A program made the position numbers and the translations under genes. This document shows positions 1 through 7,976 of a stretch of DNA of 64,000 bases, one piece after another. The notes beneath the pieces are model-generated. The model did not search any database, was not told the DNA's origin, and saw nothing but the letters and a program-made list of their open reading frames with translations. Positions within the stretch are counted from its first letter, which is position 1, and each line of letters starts with the position of its first letter. Source of the DNA: Pseudaestuariivita atlantica (GTDB lineage Bacteria > Pseudomonadota > Alphaproteobacteria > Rhodobacterales > Rhodobacteraceae); contig NZ_AQQZ01000004.1 of the NCBI RefSeq assembly GCF_001205715.1, positions 1-64,000 of the forward strand. The letters run 5' to 3'.

Positions 1-28
1 AGAGCTGAAGGGAATCCCCAATCGAGAG

Positions 29-640
29 TCAGGCTTGGCGCAAGTTGGTATGAGTCGTGTCTTCGACGGGTCCAGGATCAGCCATGTCCCCTCGGGCCGC
101 TCGATCCGCGTCAGGCCCAGTTCCGTTAGTTCCGAGCGTGTTAGATGCACCGTCCAGAAGTAACTCGCGGCCATCATCGAGGCGCTCCCCGTCAGCACGA
201 TACCCGTGATCAGCCAGGGCGAGATCGTCAGCCAGAGGCGGATCGAGTTCAGCCGCGTCTCGAACAAGCTCGCTGTCTCGGCCTGAAAGCGGCGCGTATC
301 GCTCGCGATGGTACGCTGCGCGGCGCCCACAATGTTCTTCAAATCGATCCTGAAGCTCTTGAGCTGGGATGAGATCGAGGCGACGTGTTCCGCCCGGATC
401 GTGTCGAGCTCCGCGTTCAGTTTCTCGCTCAGTCGGGTCGGATTGCCAATCTTCATGGAAAATCTCTCCTTTCAACCGCCAGCGCTCGCCGGTTTCGGGG
501 TCGCGGGCGGTGATGTAGGCTTTGCCGGTGCGCGGCAGGTCGAAACCTGCGTCGGTGAGCGCGTCAAGCATGGTCGCGCGGTCGGTGATCAGGCCCATAT
601 CGATCTGGTCTTGTATCCATACGTGCAGCTCGTCGCGGCC
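29..640 (-). pseudogene. Relaxase/mobilization protein, C-terminal remnant
   Basis: An open frame of 189 codons starts at an internal ATG (598). Relaxase-like residues continue upstream in the same frame to about 640 (GRDELHVWIQDQID), so the ATG is not a natural start. The segments TGKAYITARDPETGERWRLK and HRERYAPL resemble the middle and C-terminal part of MobA-type relaxases on Rhodobacteraceae plasmids; the N-terminal nuclease part with its metal-binding histidines is absent. The upstream end meets the HTH gene in another frame, so this looks like a recombination remnant. The family call is from remembered motifs, not a search. Confidence 0.55.
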
Positions 641-1010
641 TTGCGCGCGGGTTGGCCCCCGTTCCGGGTCCAGTCTGGACGGAGTCCACTGTGGCCCCCG
701 TCTCGATCTCGGGTTCAGCGGTCAGTTCCAGCCCCTCGATCCGGGTGAGGTCGATCCGATAAACAACCGTGAAACCATTCTTGCAGCCGCGCGCGCCGGT
801 CTCGACCAGAATGCCTTCCTTCAGGAAGTCGCGGATCGTTCGCTTGACCGTCGTCTCGCCAAGCTCCGTATGCCGCTGAATCATCCCCTTGGAACACCAT
901 ATCCCTGAGCCGTCATCAGACGCCTTGTCCGCCAGAAACATGATGATCTGCTTGCGCGTCGCACTCCCGAACTTCCGCTCCGCACACGCGTTCGCCACCC
1001 GCCAGCTCAT
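564..1010 (-). CDS. Helix-turn-helix protein of plasmid/island type
   Basis: A 148-residue protein starting at ATG 1010 (MSWRVANACAERKFGSATRK). A winged-helix-like region at about residues 15-65 (FLADKASDDGSGIWCSKG, then TELGETTVKRTIRDFLKEG) matches HTH proteins found on plasmids, integrated elements and prophages of Rhodobacteraceae. The last ~35 residues are Arg/Pro rich and out of frame with relaxase-like sequence, so the natural C-terminus has probably been replaced at a recombination junction near 640-665. The frame stays open further upstream, but the residues before 1010 do not look protein-like. The DNA target is unknown. Confidence 0.6.
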   Translation of the reverse strand: MSWRVANACAERKFGSATRKQIIMFLADKASDDGSGIWCSKGMIQRHTELGETTVKRTIRDFLKEGILVETGARGCKNGFTVVYRIDLTRIEGLELTAEPEIETGATVDSVQTGPGTGANPRARPRRAARMDTRPDRYGPDHRPRDHA

Positions 1011-1165
1011 GAGAAGGCCCCAAAAGCCGCACGGACGTGCGAATTTTGTACAGGTTTTGTACGAGAATTCGGTCGTTTTCGGGGAATTCGGCGGAAAACG
1101 AAACGGGTGTTTCTGCACGCTTCCGCAGAACCCCTTGCAAATAGGCCATATTTTTCAGGCAGTTT

Positions 1166-1242
1166 TGGCGACCCCGGCAGGATTCGAACCTGCAACCTGC
1201 CCCTTAGGAGGGGGCTGCTCTATCCAGTTGAGCCACGGGGTC
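1166..1242 (-). tRNA. tRNA-Arg (anticodon CCU)
   Basis: The minus strand folds as a complete cloverleaf: acceptor GACCCCG pairs with CGGGGTC, the D-arm stem is GCTC/GAGC, the anticodon stem GCCCC/GGGGC encloses CTCCTAA (anticodon CCT), and the T-arm is GCAGG-TTCGAAT-CCTGC. Discriminator G and CCA are encoded (1169-1166). The 3' end faces left, towards the HTH and relaxase remnant. tRNA 3' ends are classic integrase target sites. Confidence 0.97.
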
Positions 1243-1349
1243 GCTTTCACCTCCTTAGCGGCCATGCATCGCACTGTCACCCGTCGCTTGCGCTTGTGCA
1301 GAATGGGGGGCCTGCGGTACCACGGGGAAAAGACGAGGATCGTCCCGAC

Positions 1350-2375
1350 GTGACCGCCAACGACAATCGCCCGCTCACCCTGCGCGACGTTTCCGAAGCT
1401 TCGGGCGTGTCCGAGATGACCGTCAGCCGCGTGCTGCGCAACAAGGGCGACGTCAGCGCCGCCACGCGCGAACGAGTCCTGACCGCCGCGAAGGAACTGG
1501 GATACGTCCCGAACAAGATCGCGGGCGCGCTCGCATCGAGCCGCGTGAACCTTGTCGCGGTCATCATCCCGTCCCTGCGCAACATGGTGTTCCCCGAGGT
1601 CCTCGCCGGCATCTCCCGCGTGCTGGAAGACACCGATCTGCAACCCGTTGTGGGCGTCACCGACTACCTGCCCGAAAAGGAAGAGCGGGTGTTGTACGAG
1701 ATGCTGTCATGGCGGCCCTCGGGCGTCATCATCGCGGGGCTGGAACATTCCGACGCGTCCAAGGCGATGCTGAAAAGCGCGGGCATCCCGGTGGTCGAGA
1801 TCATGGATACCGACGGCACGCCCATCGATTGCTCGGTCGGAATTTCGCACCGCCGCGCCGGGCGGCAGATGGCCGAGGCGATCGTGAAGGCGGGGTATGA
1901 ACGGATCGGGTTCCTCGGCACCAAGATGCCGCTCGACCACCGCGCGCGCAAACGGTTCGAAGGCTTTACCGAGGCGCTCGCCAAACGCGGGGTCGAGGTC
2001 GTGGACCAGGAATTCTATTCGGGCGGCTCGGCGCTCAAGAAGGGCCGGGAACTGACAAAGGCTCTGCTCGAACGCGATCCAGATCTCGATTTCCTCTACT
2101 ACTCGAACGACATGATCGCGGCGGGCGGGTTGTTGTACCTGCTTGAACAGCAGATCGACATTCCGGGCCGGATCGGGCTTGCCGGTTTCAACGATGTCGA
2201 ACTGCTTGATGGCCTGCCGCGCAGGCTGGCCACGATGGACAGTTGCCGGAACGAGATCGGGACGAAGGCCGCCCAGATCATCGCGTCGCGCGTCGCCGAT
2301 CCGAACGCCGCCTACGAGGAAGTGACGGAACTGTCGCCCACCATCGACGTCGGCGACACGCTCAAACGGTGGTGA
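1350..2375 (+). CDS. LacI-family transcriptional regulator
   Basis: A 341-residue LacI/GalR-type repressor. The N-terminal HTH is clear (LTLRDVSEASGVSEMTVSRV, then an LGYVPNKIAGALAS hinge), followed by a periplasmic-binding-protein-like effector domain ending in the usual GLAGFNDVELL segment. GTG 1350 was chosen because the HTH begins about ten residues later and the frame upstream runs through the tRNA; ACGAGG lies 11 bases before it. The sequence recalls gluconate-type GntR repressors, but no sugar gene is adjacent, so the effector is unknown. It overlaps ycaQ by four bases (GTGA) and probably heads a three-gene operon. Confidence 0.85.
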   Translation: MTANDNRPLTLRDVSEASGVSEMTVSRVLRNKGDVSAATRERVLTAAKELGYVPNKIAGALASSRVNLVAVIIPSLRNMVFPEVLAGISRVLEDTDLQPVVGVTDYLPEKEERVLYEMLSWRPSGVIIAGLEHSDASKAMLKSAGIPVVEIMDTDGTPIDCSVGISHRRAGRQMAEAIVKAGYERIGFLGTKMPLDHRARKRFEGFTEALAKRGVEVVDQEFYSGGSALKKGRELTKALLERDPDLDFLYYSNDMIAAGGLLYLLEQQIDIPGRIGLAGFNDVELLDGLPRRLATMDSCRNEIGTKAAQIIASRVADPNAAYEEVTELSPTIDVGDTLKRW

Positions 2376-3577
2376 CACGGCCGGTCCTGTCGAACCGCGC
2401 CGCGCGCGCGCATTTCCTTGACGCCCATGCGCTTGCCGAAGCACCGACCGGCGGCACCGATCCGGCCGCGCTGCACGGGCTGATCCACCGCCTTGGGTTC
2501 GTGCAGGTCGACAGCGTGCGCACCGTCGAACGCGCGCATGACATGATCCTGTTCGCCCGCCGCCCGGCCTATCGCCCGAAACACCTGCCCCGCGTGATCG
2601 AGAAAGAGCGCCGCCTGTTCGAACACTGGACCCACGATGCCGCGCTTGTCCCGGTGGATTTCTTCCCGCTCTGGCGGCTCAAGTTCGACCGCGACAGGGA
2701 GATGATCGAACGCAGGTGGGACGCGTGGCGCGGCCCCGAATACCGCGCCCTGATCGACGGCGTGCTGGCCCATGCGCAGGAAAACGGCGCCTGCCAGGCC
2801 AACGATTTCGACACGACCGCGACCAAGGGTGGCGGCTGGTGGAACTGGCAGCCGGAAAAGACGGCGCTGGAATACCTGTGGCGGTCGGGGGAGTTGACGA
2901 TCTGCCACCGCACCAATTTTCGCAAGCATTACGACGTGACCGGGCGGGTCCTGCCCGAGGCCGCCGCCCAGCCCGCGCTTGAACCCGACAGCATCGTCGA
3001 TACCCTGAACCGGATGGCGCTTGACCGGCTGTCCTTCGCCACGTCCGGAGAGATCGCCGCGTTCTGGGACATCGTCACACCGGCCGAGGCCAAGGCATGG
3101 GTCGCCGACCGGCTCGCCGACGGCACGCTCGAAGAGGTCGAGGTCACCTGCGCCGACGGCTCCCTGCGCCGCGTGGTCGCCCGCCCCGGCCTTGCCGACA
3201 GGGACCTCCCGAACGTCACGGGCCGCCTGCGCGTTCTCAGCCCTTTCGACCCCGCCCTGCGCGACCGCAAGCGCGCGGCGCGGCTCTTCGGGTTCGATTA
3301 CCGGATCGAGATTTTCGTGCCCGCCCCCAAACGCAAGTACGGCTATTACGTCTTCCCGCTGCTCGAAGGGGACCGGCTGGTGGGGCGGATCGACATGAAA
3401 ACCGACCGCGAAGCCGACATGCTTGCCGTCACCGCGCTCTGGCCCGAACCACCCGTCGCGTGGACCTCCGGGCGGCAAAAGCGGCTCGAAGCCGAACTGG
3501 CCCGCGTCGCCCGGTTCACCGGCGTCGGGGGCGTGAGTTTCGCCGATGGCTGGCTGCGTCCGCCGGTCCTCACCTGA
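2372..3577 (+). CDS. YcaQ-family DNA glycosylase-like winged-helix protein
   Basis: About 401 residues, matching the COG3214/YcaQ family of winged-helix DNA-binding proteins; E. coli YcaQ is an interstrand-crosslink DNA glycosylase. Supporting segments are RLGFVQVDSVRTVERAHD near the N-terminus, WHWA-like WWNWQPEKTALEYLW centrally, and LRVLSPFDPALRDRKRAARL followed by KRKYGYYVFPLLEGDRLVGR at the C-terminal end. GTG 2372 overlaps the lacI stop by four bases, which points to translational coupling; an adjacent GTG at 2369 is equally possible. The frame is open further upstream, but there it is antisense-like over lacI. Confidence 0.85.
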   Translation: MTRPVLSNRAARAHFLDAHALAEAPTGGTDPAALHGLIHRLGFVQVDSVRTVERAHDMILFARRPAYRPKHLPRVIEKERRLFEHWTHDAALVPVDFFPLWRLKFDRDREMIERRWDAWRGPEYRALIDGVLAHAQENGACQANDFDTTATKGGGWWNWQPEKTALEYLWRSGELTICHRTNFRKHYDVTGRVLPEAAAQPALEPDSIVDTLNRMALDRLSFATSGEIAAFWDIVTPAEAKAWVADRLADGTLEEVEVTCADGSLRRVVARPGLADRDLPNVTGRLRVLSPFDPALRDRKRAARLFGFDYRIEIFVPAPKRKYGYYVFPLLEGDRLVGRIDMKTDREADMLAVTALWPEPPVAWTSGRQKRLEAELARVARFTGVGGVSFADGWLRPPVLT

Positions 3578-3586
3578 CCCGCCGCC

Positions 3587-4270
3587 ATGTCCGCCGATCC
3601 CCCACGAACCCGATACGCGATCTACTACACGCCGCCGCCCGGCCCGCTTGCAGCGTTCGGCGCGGCATGGCTGGGATGGGACCCGGTGCTCGGCACCACC
3701 GTGCCGCATCCCGAGATCGGCCTGCCGGTGGCGGAGCTGACCAAGACACCCCGCAAGTACGGCCTGCACGGCACGATCAAGCCGCCCTTCCACCTCGCCC
3801 CCGGCACGACGTTTGCGGACCTGCTGACCAAAGCGCGCAAGCTCTGCGCGGCCCAACCGCCCCTCGACCTGCCGCCGCTGCACCTCGACCGGATCGGGCG
3901 CTTCCTTGCGCTGACCATCGCTGGCGAGCAGGCGCCGCTTGCCCGGCTGGCCGCGACCGTGGTGAAGGACCTCGACCCGTTCCGCGCGCCGCCGTCAGAG
4001 GCGGAACTGGACAAACGCCGCAAGGCCAACCTGACCCCGGCGCAGGACGCGAACCTCACGGCATGGGGTTACCCATACGTGATGGACGAATTCCGGTTTC
4101 ACATCACCCTGACGGGCCGCCTGCAGGATCCCGCCAGCGCGGCCGCAGCCCTGCGGCCGCATGTTGACCCGCTCCTCGAACCGCGCACGCGCATCACCGA
4201 CCTGACGCTTCTGGCCTCGGACGAGGCGGGCCGTTTCCACGAAAGGGCCCGCCTGCCGCTCGGGGGCTAA
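3587..4270 (+). CDS. DUF1045 protein, 2H phosphoesterase fold
   Basis: A 227-residue protein beginning nine bases after ycaQ. Two histidine motifs typical of 2H phosphoesterases are visible: LHGTIKPPF at about residue 65 and FHITLTG at about residue 168. DUF1045 genes are often found in phosphonate (phn) clusters, where the family is annotated as a phosphonate-metabolism protein, but no phn genes occur here. It is the last gene of the lacI-ycaQ operon and converges on the alpha/beta hydrolase, with the two stop codons overlapping by four bases. The substrate is unknown. Confidence 0.85.
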   Translation: MSADPPRTRYAIYYTPPPGPLAAFGAAWLGWDPVLGTTVPHPEIGLPVAELTKTPRKYGLHGTIKPPFHLAPGTTFADLLTKARKLCAAQPPLDLPPLHLDRIGRFLALTIAGEQAPLARLAATVVKDLDPFRAPPSEAELDKRRKANLTPAQDANLTAWGYPYVMDEFRFHITLTGRLQDPASAAAALRPHVDPLLEPRTRITDLTLLASDEAGRFHERARLPLGG

Positions 4271-5271
4271 AGCCCCGCCGCCGTTGCAATGGCCTCCACG
4301 ATCCGCGCATGGATCGCCGCACGGTCGGCGCCCTCGGGATCGGTGCAGACCGGGTCATCCCCCGTCTCCGCAAGGATCGCCGCACCCGCCCCGGTGCACA
4401 GCGGCATGGCCGAGAAATGGGTGCCCGGCACGATCCGGTCAACCGTCGCATCGGGCATCATCCCCGCCAGCCCGCTGGCATCGAAATTCGCCGCCGGAAG
4501 ACGGCTGGCCCCATGGCCCAGCCCGATCAGCGTCGCGGGCACGGCCAGCGCCGCCACGTCGGACTGGGACAGCCCCCAGACAAGGCCGGGATCGATCGCC
4601 ACGACCGCATCGACCCTCGCGTCGGCATAAGACGCATCCCATGCGCTCGGGTCCTGCCCGCGCAGGTCCACCTCCGGCGCCATCAGCTGCGCGCAGACCG
4701 GGTCGCTGGCCCGTGCCGCCTCGCAATGCGCGACGAAGCCCGCATGATCCGCAGTCATCCCGCCCAGCGACAGCGCCGTCCACCCGCCATAGGAAAACCC
4801 GGCGGCAACCACCCGCGACAGGTCAAGCTTTGGCCCGTCGGCAATCACCGCATCCAGCGCCGCGCCCAGATCCTGCGCGCGGGTCCAGTGGCGGATGCCT
4901 CGGGACAGGTCGAAATCGGAAAACGTGGTGCCGGGATGGCTGACGGCGATCACCACTGCGCCCCGCTCGGCCAGTGCCGCGCCCAGCCACGCGGTGGATT
5001 GCACCGCGCCGCCCATGCCGTGGCTCAAAAGAACCACCGGATGCGGCCCCTCCGCCTCTGCCGCGTCGCGCCACGCCTCGACACCTTGAAAGACCGGGTT
5101 TTGCGCAAAGGTCTCGCGCGTCCCTGTCCCATCCTCTGCCGGGTACCAGACCACCCCGCGCACCGGCTCATCCTGGTGCGCCGGGGCAAACGTCAGGTCC
5201 GTCAGGCCAGCCGGACCCGCCGCCAGCGGGGTCGAGGCCAACAGTGCCAATACAAGAATTGCGTGTCTCAT
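4267..5271 (-). CDS. Secreted alpha/beta hydrolase (dienelactone-hydrolase-like)
   Basis: A 334-residue protein with a cleavable signal peptide (hydrophobic stretch to about residue 18). The hydrolase core shows PVVLLSHGMGGAVQSTAWLG as the oxyanion-hole strand, nucleophile elbow AAGFSYGGWTAL (Ser near residue 165), and a late His in GTHFSAMPLC. The ATG has GGAG nine bases upstream. Family members are generally annotated as predicted dienelactone hydrolases or lipases; the substrate cannot be deduced. It is transcribed divergently from the AraC-type membrane regulator across a tandem repeat, so it is the likely regulated target. Confidence 0.85.
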   Translation of the reverse strand: MRHAILVLALLASTPLAAGPAGLTDLTFAPAHQDEPVRGVVWYPAEDGTGTRETFAQNPVFQGVEAWRDAAEAEGPHPVVLLSHGMGGAVQSTAWLGAALAERGAVVIAVSHPGTTFSDFDLSRGIRHWTRAQDLGAALDAVIADGPKLDLSRVVAAGFSYGGWTALSLGGMTADHAGFVAHCEAARASDPVCAQLMAPEVDLRGQDPSAWDASYADARVDAVVAIDPGLVWGLSQSDVAALAVPATLIGLGHGASRLPAANFDASGLAGMMPDATVDRIVPGTHFSAMPLCTGAGAAILAETGDDPVCTDPEGADRAAIHARIVEAIATAAGL

Positions 5272-5334
5272 GGTGCATACTCCAAAAGGTTGCGATGCCC
5301 CCGACCTGCCCCGCGCCGCGCGGAAAAGCGTCCG

Positions 5335-5376
5335 AGAACCGGTTTCAGGACGTGCAGAACCGGTTTAAGGACGTGG
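5335..5376. promoter_or_regulatory. Two tandem 21-bp direct repeats, likely AraC-type operator
   Basis: Two adjacent 21-base units (5335-5355 and 5356-5376) differ at only two positions. Each contains AGAACCGGTTT followed by AGGACGTG, including the palindrome AACCGGTT. A period of 21 bases equals two helical turns, the usual spacing of tandem AraC/XylS half-sites. The block lies 64 bases upstream of the hydrolase ATG and 27 bases upstream of the AraC GTG. Confidence 0.65.
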
Positions 5377-5403
5377 GCAGACCCCTCGTTTCCCGTGTGC
5401 CCC

Positions 5404-6387
5404 GTGCCCAGCCTGCCCATCCCCGTCTTCGTCGCCATGATCCTCGCCTTCCTCGTGGTGCGCCTCTGGGTGACCGACCGGCGGATGGCCCCCGTGGCAT
5501 GGCTGGTCCTTCTATGCGCGGCGCAATCGCTCATCATCGCGCTGGGCCAGCATTTCGGCGTGGCCGCCGCGCGATGGGTGCAGCCGGTCACGGCGGCAAT
5601 GGTGGCCCCGGCGGCGTGGGTCGTGTTCCTCGCCAGCGCGCGCCGGACCCTGCGCGCCGCCGACCTCGTCCACCTCTCCGGACCGGTTGCCGCACTCGTG
5701 GCCCGGCTGGCCGCGCCCGCGATGCTCGACGCGCTGCTCCCGCTCCTGTTCGCGGGCTACGGCGCGGGCATCCTGTGGTTCGGGTTGCGCGGTGCGGACG
5801 CGCTGCCGCAGCACCGCCTGAATGCCGGGGACCTGCCAAGTCGCCTGTGGCTGGTGATCGCGGCGACGCTGATCGCCTCGGCCTTCGCCGACCTCGTCAT
5901 CATCGCGGCCCAGATCGCGGGGCTTGCGGCGTGGCAGCCCTGGATCATCACGCTCTTCTCCGGCATCAACCTGCTGCTGATCGGCGGCCTTGGCCTGTCC
6001 CGCGCGCTGGAAAGCGGCCCCTCCGATCCCGAACCGGACACGCCTGCCGCGCCCAGCCCCGAAGATGCCGACCTCATGGCGCGGCTCGATGCGCTGATGG
6101 AGGCCGAACGCCCCTACCTCGACCCCGACCTCACGCTGGCCCGGCTGGCGCGCCGGCTGCACGTCCCGGTCAAGCAGCTCTCGACCGCGATCAACCGCTC
6201 CACCGGCGACAACGTCTCTCGCTACGTGAACGCCGCGCGCGTGGCCGCCGCGCAAACCGCCCTGCGCAGCGGCGAAAGCGTCACCGGCGCGATGCTGACC
6301 GCGGGCTTCGGCACGAAATCGAATTTCAACCGCGAGTTTCTGCGGGTGACGGGCCAGTCGCCCAGCGCGTGGCGCGCGGCACTCTGA
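5404..6387 (+). CDS. Membrane-anchored AraC-family regulator
   Basis: A 327-residue protein with an N-terminal half made of about six or seven hydrophobic segments (AMILAFLVVRLWV, WLVLLCAAQSLIIALG, LLLIGGLGLSRAL and others) and a C-terminal AraC HTH domain: LTLARLARRLHVPVKQLSTA for the first helix-turn-helix, then MLTAGFGTKSNFNREFLRVT for the second and conserved signature. GTG 5404 is preferred; ATG 5437 is an alternative that would shorten the first membrane segment. It probably senses a membrane or periplasmic signal and controls the divergent hydrolase, inferred from the shared promoter region. Confidence 0.8.
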   Translation: MPSLPIPVFVAMILAFLVVRLWVTDRRMAPVAWLVLLCAAQSLIIALGQHFGVAAARWVQPVTAAMVAPAAWVVFLASARRTLRAADLVHLSGPVAALVARLAAPAMLDALLPLLFAGYGAGILWFGLRGADALPQHRLNAGDLPSRLWLVIAATLIASAFADLVIIAAQIAGLAAWQPWIITLFSGINLLLIGGLGLSRALESGPSDPEPDTPAAPSPEDADLMARLDALMEAERPYLDPDLTLARLARRLHVPVKQLSTAINRSTGDNVSRYVNAARVAAAQTALRSGESVTGAMLTAGFGTKSNFNREFLRVTGQSPSAWRAAL

Positions 6388-6449
6388 CCCTTGGCTCGGC
6401 GGTCCGGCAGGCGTAGCATCGCGACCAAACCCATGACCGGGAGGCCCCC

Positions 6450-7799
6450 ATGAAAGACGACAACTTCCTGCGCGAAAATAACGCCCGCCACCTGTGGCAC
6501 CCGATGGGCCATCCCGGCGCGCTTCAGGAAAACCCGCCGACCATCTTCACCGGGGCCGAGGGCGTCTACCTGCACGACATCGACGGGCACAAGGTCGTCG
6601 ACGCCGTGGGGGGCCTCTGGTGCGTGAACCTCGGCTATACCAACGACGCGCTGAAGGCGACCATCGCCGAACGCGTCCACACCCTGCCCTATTGCTCGAA
6701 CTTCGGTGGGTCGACCAACGACGCCGCGATCGAAGCCTCCTTCGCCGTGCGTGAATTCTTCGCCGAAGACGGCATGGCGCGGGTCTTCTTCACCTCGGGT
6801 GGGTCGGACGCCGTCGACACCGCCCTGCGCCTTGCCCGGCAATACCACCGCCTGCGCGGGGAGCCCGGCCGCACCAAGTTCCTGTCGCTGAAAAAGGGCT
6901 ACCACGGCACCCATTGGGGCGGCGCATCGGTCAACGGCAACAACCGCTTCCGCATCAACTACGAACCGCTCCTGCCCGGCTGCCACCACCTGCCCGCGCC
7001 CTACACCTACCGCAACCCGTTTAACGAGACCGACCCCGAAAAGCTGGCCGACGGCATCGTCGCCGCGATGGCGGACGAGATTGCCTTCCACGGGGCCGGG
7101 TCCATCGCCGCCTTCATCATGGAGCCGATCCTCGGCGCGGGCGGCGTGCTTGTCCCCCACGACAGCCTCATGCCCCGCCTGCGCGACATGTGCGCCGATC
7201 ACGGCATCCTGTTTATCGCGGACGAGGTGATCTGCGGCTTCGGGCGCACCGGCGCGTGGACCGGCTCCCGCAAGTTCGGCGTCAAACCCGACATGATGAC
7301 AGTCGCCAAGGGCATCACGTCGGCCTATTTCCCCGTCGGCGGCTGCCTCGTGTCGGACGAGGTGGCCGAGGTGTTCGAGACCTCGGGCGCGGACGGCGCG
7401 ATCTTCACCGGCTACACCTATTCCGCGCACCCGGTGGGCGCGGCTGCGGTCGTGACCTGCCTGTCCGAAACCCTGCGGCTCGAAACCAAGTCGAACGCCG
7501 GCCCCCGCGGCGCGCAACTCTACGAAGGCGCCTTGAAGCTGGCCGAGAAATACGACTGCGTCGGCGACGTGCGCGGCGGCGTCGGCCTGATGTGCGGCAT
7601 CGAACTGGTCAAGGACCGCGCCACCAAGGAGCCGATGGACATGGACACCATGAACCGCGTCCACCGCGCCACCTACGAGGCCGGCACGAACGTCCGCCTC
7701 GGCGCCAACAACATCCTCATGTCCCCCCCGCTGGTGATCTCCGAGACCGAGGTGCAAACCATCCTCGACAGCCTCGACGCGGGGCTGGCGGTGGTTTGA
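6450..7799 (+). CDS. Class III PLP-dependent aminotransferase
   Basis: A 449-residue aminotransferase of the omega-amino-acid:pyruvate type. Visible landmarks are LYLH-like VYLHDIDGHKVVDAVGGLW, FTSGGSDAVDTALRLARQYH for PLP phosphate binding, the Asp of ILFIADEVICGFGRTG, and the Schiff-base Lys in MMTVAKGITSAYFPVGG. GGGAGG sits eight bases before the ATG. It could act on beta-alanine, taurine, putrescine or aromatic amines; sequence alone does not decide. A beta-alanine transaminase would complete the uracil pathway encoded at 14-25 kb, but the gene is unlinked. No operon partner is seen. Confidence 0.85.
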   Translation: MKDDNFLRENNARHLWHPMGHPGALQENPPTIFTGAEGVYLHDIDGHKVVDAVGGLWCVNLGYTNDALKATIAERVHTLPYCSNFGGSTNDAAIEASFAVREFFAEDGMARVFFTSGGSDAVDTALRLARQYHRLRGEPGRTKFLSLKKGYHGTHWGGASVNGNNRFRINYEPLLPGCHHLPAPYTYRNPFNETDPEKLADGIVAAMADEIAFHGAGSIAAFIMEPILGAGGVLVPHDSLMPRLRDMCADHGILFIADEVICGFGRTGAWTGSRKFGVKPDMMTVAKGITSAYFPVGGCLVSDEVAEVFETSGADGAIFTGYTYSAHPVGAAAVVTCLSETLRLETKSNAGPRGAQLYEGALKLAEKYDCVGDVRGGVGLMCGIELVKDRATKEPMDMDTMNRVHRATYEAGTNVRLGANNILMSPPLVISETEVQTILDSLDAGLAVV

Positions 7800-7976
7800 G
7801 GGGGGCGCGGGCTTGTGATCCCGAGGTCGCCTTGGCGGGGTCGCAAGCTATTCAGGAGAAACAGCAATTCGCGCCAGGATCGCCGATGACCCCTTCGTGT
7901 CTGGAAACCCGGTGAAACAGGTGTGTTAAGGGCGCGCAGGAACGCCACGATAAATCTTACCGTCTGATCTCGCACG

